The notes below the pieces were generated by a model. It made no database searches, was not told the origin of the DNA, and saw only the letters and a program-made list of their open reading frames with translations. From the NCBI GenBank assembly GCA_003556985.1, contig PWPZ01000226.1, positions 1 to 11,294 on the forward strand: a stretch of 11,294 bases of DNA, given 5' to 3'. A program made the position numbers and the translations under genes. Below are positions 6,258 to 11,294 of this stretch, in pieces. The stretch is from Bacteroidota bacterium (lineage in GTDB: Bacteria; Bacteroidota; Bacteroidia; Bacteroidales; PUMT01). The stretch's first letter is position 1; every line of letters starts with the position of its first letter.

Positions 6258-6830
6258 GTGATTAATATTGCCGTTTTTGCTTCAGGTTCCGGAACAAATT
6301 TTCAGGCGATTGCCGACTATTTTTCCGGGCATTCTGAAATATCGGTCAAACTCCTTCTTAGCAACAGGGAAAATGCTTACGCCCTGGAACGAGCTGCCAG
6401 GGCAAATATCGATGCCTGTGTATTCTCCAGGCAAGAACTTGACAATACCGACCGGGTTCCCTCTGTACTTAAGAAATATGATATTCATTTTATCGCTCTT
6501 GCCGGGTTCCTGTTGAGGATCCCTGAAAATATACTAAGGGGGTGGCCCGACAGGATAGTTAATATCCATCCTGCACTTTTGCCCAAATACGGGGGGAAAG
6601 GTATGTACGGAATGCGTGTTCATCAGGCTGTAATTGATGCGGGTGATCGCTTCTCGGGAATTACCATTCATATGATAAATGAAGAATATGACAAGGGGAG
6701 TTCTGTTTTCCAGCACACCTGTGAAGTTAAAAAGGACGATAATCCGGAATCGCTTGCAGCACGAATTCACCAGCTCGAACATTACTGGTATCCGAGAATA
6801 ATCGAAAGATTATTATTGAATGATGCCTAA
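6258..6830 (+). CDS. purN: Phosphoribosylglycinamide formyltransferase (GAR transformylase)
   Basis: A 190-residue enzyme that moves a formyl group from 10-formyltetrahydrofolate to glycinamide ribonucleotide, the third step of de novo purine synthesis. The N-terminus INIAVFASGSGTNFQAI is the substrate-phosphate binding loop. Catalytic Asn102, His104 (NIHPALLPKYGG) and Asp145 (NEEYDKGS) correspond to E. coli Asn106, His108 and Asp144. The length is normal for PurN, slightly below the E. coli enzyme. The start must be the GTG at 6258 or a rarer codon, because an in-frame TAA lies at 6243 and conserved sequence begins two codons after the GTG. It diverges from acpP, an arrangement I recall as common in Bacteroidota. 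Its last 18 bases overlap the end of the convergent M23 peptidase gene. Confidence 0.96.
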   Translation: MINIAVFASGSGTNFQAIADYFSGHSEISVKLLLSNRENAYALERAARANIDACVFSRQELDNTDRVPSVLKKYDIHFIALAGFLLRIPENILRGWPDRIVNIHPALLPKYGGKGMYGMRVHQAVIDAGDRFSGITIHMINEEYDKGSSVFQHTCEVKKDDNPESLAARIHQLEHYWYPRIIERLLLNDA

Positions 6831-8075
6831 CCGGTCAAGCTTTTCCATCCATTTTTCTTTTTCAAGTCCGAAGGCCTGAAGGTTTTCTTCACTAACCGGT
6901 TCCACCGGTGGTGATTCAACTCTGAGGGGATCTACCGGCTGTCCGTTTTTCCACACCCTGAAATCCAGATGAGGACCGGTAGAGGTGCCTGTGCTGCCCA
7001 CATATCCGATCAGATCACCCTGGTTCACCCAGACATTGGGTCTTATACCGGGAGCAAAATTCCTGAGATGCATATATCCGGTAGTGTATACACTGTTATG
7101 CCTTATACGTACTGTATTTCCTCCCCCTCCGGAATAATTTGCCTGTGTCACCCTTCCATCGCCAATGGCATAAATGGGTGTTCCTGAAGGGGCAGCATAA
7201 TCCACTCCGAGATGGGGACGCCGCACCCTGTGGATGGGATGCATTCTGGAATGAGAAAAGCCCGAACTTATTCTGGAGTAACGCAGGGGGGCCTTTAAAA
7301 ATGCACGTCGCAGACTGTTGCCTTCCTGATCAAAAAAGGTCAGCACACTGTCTTGCTCAAATGGAATAGCATAAATTTCCCTTCCCCTGTGACGGAAATA
7401 TGCTGCTTCGATACGGTCAATCCCGACAGAGATGCTGTCGATATAATTTTCATAGTAATACAGCTTAAACTGATCTCCCTTCTGCAGTCCAAAAAAATCA
7501 ACACTCCAGGCATAAATTTCCGAAAGTTCCAGTGCGAGTACCGGAGGGGCCTGCATAGCTGCCAGGGAATTCCATAAAGAGGAATTGATCTCTCCATATG
7601 TGCTTTTAAATTCCTGGCGGACCTCCCGTTCTCCCCTTTCTATCATTACGGTATCATTCAGGTCTATTCTCACATATCTTACAGGATCAGGTTTATAAAC
7701 AAAATACCGTGGTATGTTGCTGGTGTCATTTTCAAAAAACATTTTATAAGTGTTGCCGGCTCTGATCCTCCTGGCATTAAAAAGTTCCCGGGGTGCAAGG
7801 GAAATCTGATGAATTACCTGATTACTGATGCTGTAGGATGAAAGGATATGCGAAAGATTCTGGTTTCTTCGCACTATCGCCTCTTCAACCCTGAATGAAT
7901 CGATGGCTATTCCATACTCAAGCCGGGGCTCAGGGATAAAAACAGGTACCTGCTCACTGATAACCTGCTCATCGTTGTAATGATCGTTCAATGATTCCCG
8001 GGTTTTTGAATGAATAACTATTATGGCCAATATTAAAAGGCTTATGGTGCCAGTTACCAGAAACTGTTTTTTCAT
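6813..8075 (-). CDS. M23 family (MepM-like) cell-wall metallopeptidase
   Basis: A 420-residue membrane-anchored envelope protein that probably cuts peptide bonds in peptidoglycan. An N-terminal hydrophobic helix (about 7-22, FLVTGTISLLILAIIV) anchors or exports it. Then come a LysM/OapA-like region (about 66-130), a second MepM/Csd3-like domain (about 145-275) and the LytM domain (about 280-384). Zinc and catalytic candidates are His288 and Asp292 (HLGVDYAAP), His336 (YMHL) and His369. The usual HxH is HLD here (GPHLDFRVW), so Asp371 stands where a zinc-binding His is expected; I recall the same HLDF form in other Bacteroidota members, so it may still be active. The ATG at 8075 follows the leuS stop codon without a single spacer base, so it is translated from the leuS transcript. 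It has no room for a terminator before purN. Confidence 0.85.
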   Translation of the reverse strand: MKKQFLVTGTISLLILAIIVIHSKTRESLNDHYNDEQVISEQVPVFIPEPRLEYGIAIDSFRVEEAIVRRNQNLSHILSSYSISNQVIHQISLAPRELFNARRIRAGNTYKMFFENDTSNIPRYFVYKPDPVRYVRIDLNDTVMIERGEREVRQEFKSTYGEINSSLWNSLAAMQAPPVLALELSEIYAWSVDFFGLQKGDQFKLYYYENYIDSISVGIDRIEAAYFRHRGREIYAIPFEQDSVLTFFDQEGNSLRRAFLKAPLRYSRISSGFSHSRMHPIHRVRRPHLGVDYAAPSGTPIYAIGDGRVTQANYSGGGGNTVRIRHNSVYTTGYMHLRNFAPGIRPNVWVNQGDLIGYVGSTGTSTGPHLDFRVWKNGQPVDPLRVESPPVEPVSEENLQAFGLEKEKWMEKLDRLGIIQ

Positions 8076-10859
8076 CTATGTTACAATATTTATGATCCTG
8101 CTCTTTACGACTATGATCTTTTTAACGGGTTTTTCTTTTAAATATTTGAGTACTGTTTCATTTTTCATTATTTCTTTTTCAATTTGCTCTTTATCAAAAT
8201 CGGCCGGAAAATCAATCTTCATCCTGGTCTTTCCGTTAATTGATACGGGATATTGAATACTCTCTTCTACGGTAAATCTGGCATTATATTCCGGAAACCT
8301 TACGTTGCTCACTGAACTTTCCCCTCCGAGTATCTGCCAGAGTTCTTCGGCGATATGGGGGGCGAAAGGCGACAGGAGTATCACAAGATCTGCCAGTACC
8401 TCCCTTTTATTACAACCGAGAGAGGTGAGTTCATTTACGCATATCATAAAGGCACTGACGGAAGTATTGAAAGAGAACTTTTCAATATCTTCTTCTATTT
8501 TCCTGATTGTTTTGTGAATAACTCTCAATTCCTCCGGTGAAGGTTTTTCATCCGATATTTGGGGTTCGTTTTGTTCGTGATGGAACAGTTTCCAAAGCTT
8601 TCTCAGGAATTTGTGGACACCGTCTATTCCGTTGGTGTCCCAGGGCTTGGATTGCTCAAGTGGGCCCAGGAACATTTCATAAAGTCTTAATGTATCGGCC
8701 CCGTATTGTTCGATTATGTCATCAGGAGTGACAACATTGTAAAGAGACTTCGACATCTTCTCAACGGCAAATCCGCACCGGTATGTGCCGTCATCTTCAA
8801 GGATGAATTCGGCATCAGAGTATTCCGTATTCCACTTACGGAAAAGATCGATATCCAGAATATCATTGTTTACAATGTTAACATCGACATGGATAGGAGT
8901 GACATCGTAATTATCCTTTAGTCCATAGCTTACAAATTTGCCGGTATTCTTTATCCTGTAAACAAAATTAGACCGGCCCTGGATCATTCCCTGATTAATA
9001 AGCTTTTTAAACGGCTCATCCTTGCAGACTACCCCGATGTCAAATAAAAATTTATTCCAGAACCTGGAGTAGATCAGATGACCTGTGGCATGTTCGGTAC
9101 CTCCGATATAGAGATCAACATTTTCCCAGTAGCGGTTTGATTCTTTGGATACCAGTTCATTGTTGTTCTTTGGATCCATGTACCTGATATAATAGGCTGA
9201 AGAACCGGCAAAGCCGGGCATGGTACTCAGTTCAAGAGGGTAACCCTCAGAGGTTTTCCAGTTCTTCGCCCTTCCCAGGGGAGGCTCTCCCTTTTCGGTG
9301 GGCAGGTAAGAATCTACCTCAGGAAGCACAAGCGGGAGCTCCTCTTCATCCAGCACATAGGGTATTTCATTTTTATAATAAACAGGAAAAGGCTCACCCC
9401 AGTACCTCTGGCGGCTGAATATGGCATCGCGCAGCCGGTAATTGACCTTTTTATATCCCTGTCCCTTTTTTTCCAGTTCAAGTATTGTTTTTTTTATGGC
9501 GCTTTCAACATCCATTCCGTTAAGAAAATCTGAATTTATTAACAAACCTTCTTTTGCATCATATGAACCAGTTGATATATCACCTCCGGAAACTACTTCA
9601 ATTACAGGCAGGTTAAAGTGTTTGGCGAAGGAATAATCACGGCTGTCGTGTGCGGGAACTGCCATGATCGCCCCGGTTCCGTAACCGGCAAGTACATAAT
9701 CGCTTATCCACACGGGTAAGTTATCTCCTGAAAAGGGATGCTTGGCATATGCACCTGTAAACTGCCCCGAGACGGTTTTAACATCCGATATTCGTTCACG
9801 CTCAGTTTTTTTCTTTGCTTGTTCCAGGTATTCTTCAACCCGGCGCTGGTATTCGGGTGTGGTAATTTGAGGCACCAGTTCATGCTCGGGAGCAAGGACC
9901 ATATATGTAGAGCCGAATATTGTATCGGGGCGGGTGGTAAATACCTCAATGGCCGGGTTATCATTGGTTTCATTACCGGCCGGAATTATTTTAAATTTTA
10001 TTACCGCTCCTTCGGAGCGTCCTATCCAGTTCTTCTGTATCTCCTTAAGGGAATCGCTCCAATCGACTCCATCAAGGCCGTTGACAAGCCTGTCGGCATA
10101 GGCAGTTACTCTTAACAGCCATTGTTTCATTTTTTTCTGTTCAACCGGGTGACCACCCCGTAAGGAGTAGCCGTCTTTAACCTCGTCATTTGCCAGTACC
10201 GTTCCGAGGGCGGGGCACCAGTTTACCATGGTATCTGCATAGTAGGCAAGCCTGTAATTAAGGAGAATCGATTGCTGCTCCTTTTCATCCATAGCTTTCC
10301 ATTCCAAGGCATTGAACTTCCGACATTTATCACAAGCTGCATTGACCCTTTCATTGCCGTATGCTTCAAATTCTTCTATAAGTAAGGCAATTGGTTCTGC
10401 CTTGCCGGTACTTTTATTGAACCAGTGTTTGAAAAGCTTGATAAATACCCACTGGGTCCATTTGTAATAATCAGGATCACAAGTCCTGACTTCACGGCTC
10501 CAGTCATAGCAAAAACCAATTTTATCCATTTGTTCCCTGTACCGCCGGATATTGTTTTCAGTAGTAATTGCGGGGTGCTGGCCCGTCTGGATTGCATACT
10601 GCTCTGCCGGCAGGCCGAATGCATCATATCCCATGGGGTGCAAAACATTGTAACCCTTATGCCTTTTATAACGGGAGTAAATATCTGAAGCTATATACCC
10701 GAGTGGGTGGCCTACGTGCAACCCGGCTCCCGAAGGGTACGGAAACATGTCAAGAACATAGTATTTAGGTTTTTCAGGATCTGTTTCGACTCTGAAAGTC
10801 CGGGCTTTTTCCCAATATTTTTGCCATTTTTCTTCAATCTCAGTAAACTTGTATTCCAT
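8076..10859 (-). CDS. leuS: Leucine--tRNA ligase
   Basis: A 927-residue class I synthetase that charges tRNA-Leu. The nucleotide-binding signature is HVGH (48-51) and the second is KMSKS (701-705). The CP1 editing domain is present, with TTRPDT (308-313) and the editing aspartate Asp405 in MAVPAHDSRD. It is longer than the E. coli enzyme (860) mainly through an extra segment of roughly 45 residues at about 150-206 (including EEFEAYGNERVNAACDKC) before NWCPALGTVLAN (213-224); this is typical of Bacteroidota LeuRS as I remember it. The following stretch GYSLRGGHPVEQKKMKQW lacks the zinc-1 cysteines seen in E. coli. The start is ATG at 10859; an AT palindrome (10861-10874) directly precedes it. 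It is the first gene of a two-gene unit with the M23 peptidase. Confidence 0.97.
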   Translation of the reverse strand: MEYKFTEIEEKWQKYWEKARTFRVETDPEKPKYYVLDMFPYPSGAGLHVGHPLGYIASDIYSRYKRHKGYNVLHPMGYDAFGLPAEQYAIQTGQHPAITTENNIRRYREQMDKIGFCYDWSREVRTCDPDYYKWTQWVFIKLFKHWFNKSTGKAEPIALLIEEFEAYGNERVNAACDKCRKFNALEWKAMDEKEQQSILLNYRLAYYADTMVNWCPALGTVLANDEVKDGYSLRGGHPVEQKKMKQWLLRVTAYADRLVNGLDGVDWSDSLKEIQKNWIGRSEGAVIKFKIIPAGNETNDNPAIEVFTTRPDTIFGSTYMVLAPEHELVPQITTPEYQRRVEEYLEQAKKKTERERISDVKTVSGQFTGAYAKHPFSGDNLPVWISDYVLAGYGTGAIMAVPAHDSRDYSFAKHFNLPVIEVVSGGDISTGSYDAKEGLLINSDFLNGMDVESAIKKTILELEKKGQGYKKVNYRLRDAIFSRQRYWGEPFPVYYKNEIPYVLDEEELPLVLPEVDSYLPTEKGEPPLGRAKNWKTSEGYPLELSTMPGFAGSSAYYIRYMDPKNNNELVSKESNRYWENVDLYIGGTEHATGHLIYSRFWNKFLFDIGVVCKDEPFKKLINQGMIQGRSNFVYRIKNTGKFVSYGLKDNYDVTPIHVDVNIVNNDILDIDLFRKWNTEYSDAEFILEDDGTYRCGFAVEKMSKSLYNVVTPDDIIEQYGADTLRLYEMFLGPLEQSKPWDTNGIDGVHKFLRKLWKLFHHEQNEPQISDEKPSPEELRVIHKTIRKIEEDIEKFSFNTSVSAFMICVNELTSLGCNKREVLADLVILLSPFAPHIAEELWQILGGESSVSNVRFPEYNARFTVEESIQYPVSINGKTRMKIDFPADFDKEQIEKEIMKNETVLKYLKEKPVKKIIVVKSRIINIVT

Positions 10860-10860
10860 T

Positions 10861-10874
10861 ATATAATATTATAT
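10861..10874. repeat. AT-only 14-bp palindrome before leuS
   Basis: ATATAATATTATAT is a perfect palindrome directly upstream of the leuS start codon. It would keep the initiation region weakly structured, but in AT-rich spacer DNA it may be chance. The rest of the spacer up to 11124 holds TAATTTCG on the minus strand, a 7 of 8 match to the -7 consensus, without a clear partner. Confidence 0.3.
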
Positions 10875-11124
10875 ATACGATGAGGTTATGTTATAGAATT
10901 CGACCCTGCGAAATTAAAAAATCTTTGGAATTTATTAAGGGACTTCTTTTCTATTGAATTAAAAATCAGTCAAAATAAAATATCCTGTCTGGTTTTAAGT
11001 TATTATCCAAATGCTGCTGTGCTTACCGGTAAAGATTGATTAAGGATTCAATAAAAATCTTTTTACCGGAGGAGATGAGATAAAAAATTTATAAATTCGC
11101 AGCTGGAAAATTTCACTATGTTCC

Positions 11125-11198
11125 GGCCCCGTAGTTCAGTTGAATAGAACGTCAGATTCCGGTTCTGAAGGTCGGGGGTTTGAATCCCTCCGGGGTCA
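11125..11198 (+). tRNA. tRNA-Arg (anticodon CCG)
   Basis: A 74-base cloverleaf folds without gaps: acceptor GGCCCCG with CGGGGTC (one G-U), D stem GTTC/GAAC, anticodon stem TCAGA/TCTGA, loop TTCCGGT with anticodon CCG at 11159-11161 (reads CGG), variable loop AGGTC, T stem GGGGG/CCCTC (one G-U), discriminator A. The 3' CCA is not encoded. Two usually invariant bases differ: position 19 is A (11143) and position 56 is T (11181), which together keep a Watson-Crick tertiary pair. It is followed 2 bases later by a strong terminator. No clear promoter was seen upstream. Confidence 0.93.
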
Positions 11199-11254
11199 CG
11201 AAACCCTGCAGAAATGCAGGGTTTTGTGCTTTTCGGCCCCGGAGGGATCGATTC
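11182..11254. repeat. Extended imperfect inverted repeat: tRNA 3' end copied beyond the terminator
   Basis: Besides the terminator stem, ATCCCTCCGGGG in the tRNA T-arm/acceptor (11184-11195) has a perfect 12-base inverted match, CCCCGGAGGGAT, at 11237-11248, and GAATC (11182-11186) matches GATTC (11250-11254). The 3' arm carries a 7-8 base extra segment (TTTTCGG). The whole makes a fold-back of about 73 bases centred on the GAAA loop. Confidence 0.6.
11201..11233 (+). terminator. Rho-independent terminator of tRNA-Arg
   Basis: AAACCCTGCA and TGCAGGGTTT form a perfect 10-bp stem capped by a GAAA tetraloop, followed by TGTGCTTTT. Pairing extends outward by four more pairs (CACG with TGTG, one G-U) into the last base of the tRNA gene and its first trailer bases. 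Confidence 0.85.
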
Positions 11255-11294
11255 GTGGCCCTGCGTTACGGCCTGTGCCAGAATCAATTTGGCA

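Noticed and set aside
6250..6258. TACCTTTTG next to the purN start as a -7 box
   Set aside because: It would place transcription start inside the conserved 5' end of the gene, which is not compatible with a full-length PurN.
11063..11287. Minus-strand open frame of 74 codons across the tRNA region
   Set aside because: It is the antisense of the tRNA-Arg gene; the GIQTPDLQNRN-type peptide is a well-known false protein made by translating tRNA antisense.

Overview
The window looks like chromosomal DNA from a member of the Bacteroidota, probably Bacteroidales or a related marine/anaerobic lineage. The evidence is a phylum-restricted IPExxxVDY-type protein, a DUF5687 membrane protein, a LeuRS carrying the extra segment usual in this phylum, purN diverging from acpP-fabF-rnc, starts mostly without Shine-Dalgarno sequences, and a TTTG/TAnnTTTG-like promoter in front of acpP. 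Base composition looks even across the genes, and I see no insertion sequence, integrase, phage gene or CRISPR array. It is mostly a housekeeping region.

Left part (1-3361). The minus strand carries the first 51 codons of a probable sensor histidine kinase (1-153) and an IPExxxVDY-family gene (351-779). On the plus strand are a two-gene ABC transporter: a DUF5687 multi-pass permease (1077-2534) and its ATPase (2660-3361).

Middle (3532-6257). A minus-strand operon runs acpP (5582-5818), fabF (4299-5549), rnc (3564-4292): acyl carrier protein, the condensing enzyme that extends acyl chains on it, and RNase III. A plausible promoter lies before acpP and a weak terminator after rnc. A perfect 11-bp inverted repeat lies inside fabF. 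A 439-base gene-free stretch (5819-6257) separates acpP from divergent purN.

Right part (6258-11294). purN (GAR transformylase) runs on the plus strand and overlaps by 18 bp, tail to tail, an M23 cell-wall peptidase (6813-8075, minus). leuS (8076-10859, minus) lies directly upstream of that peptidase gene with no spacer. Near the right edge is a plus-strand tRNA-Arg(CCG) with a very clear terminator.

No convincing new system is present. The best second-look items are the tRNA-Arg, whose D-loop and T-loop changes compensate for each other and whose 3' end is repeated in inverted form beyond its terminator; the hairpin in fabF; the ABC cassette lying between rnc and the IPExxxVDY gene, which I recall as adjacent in many relatives; and the HxD in place of HxH in the M23 peptidase.
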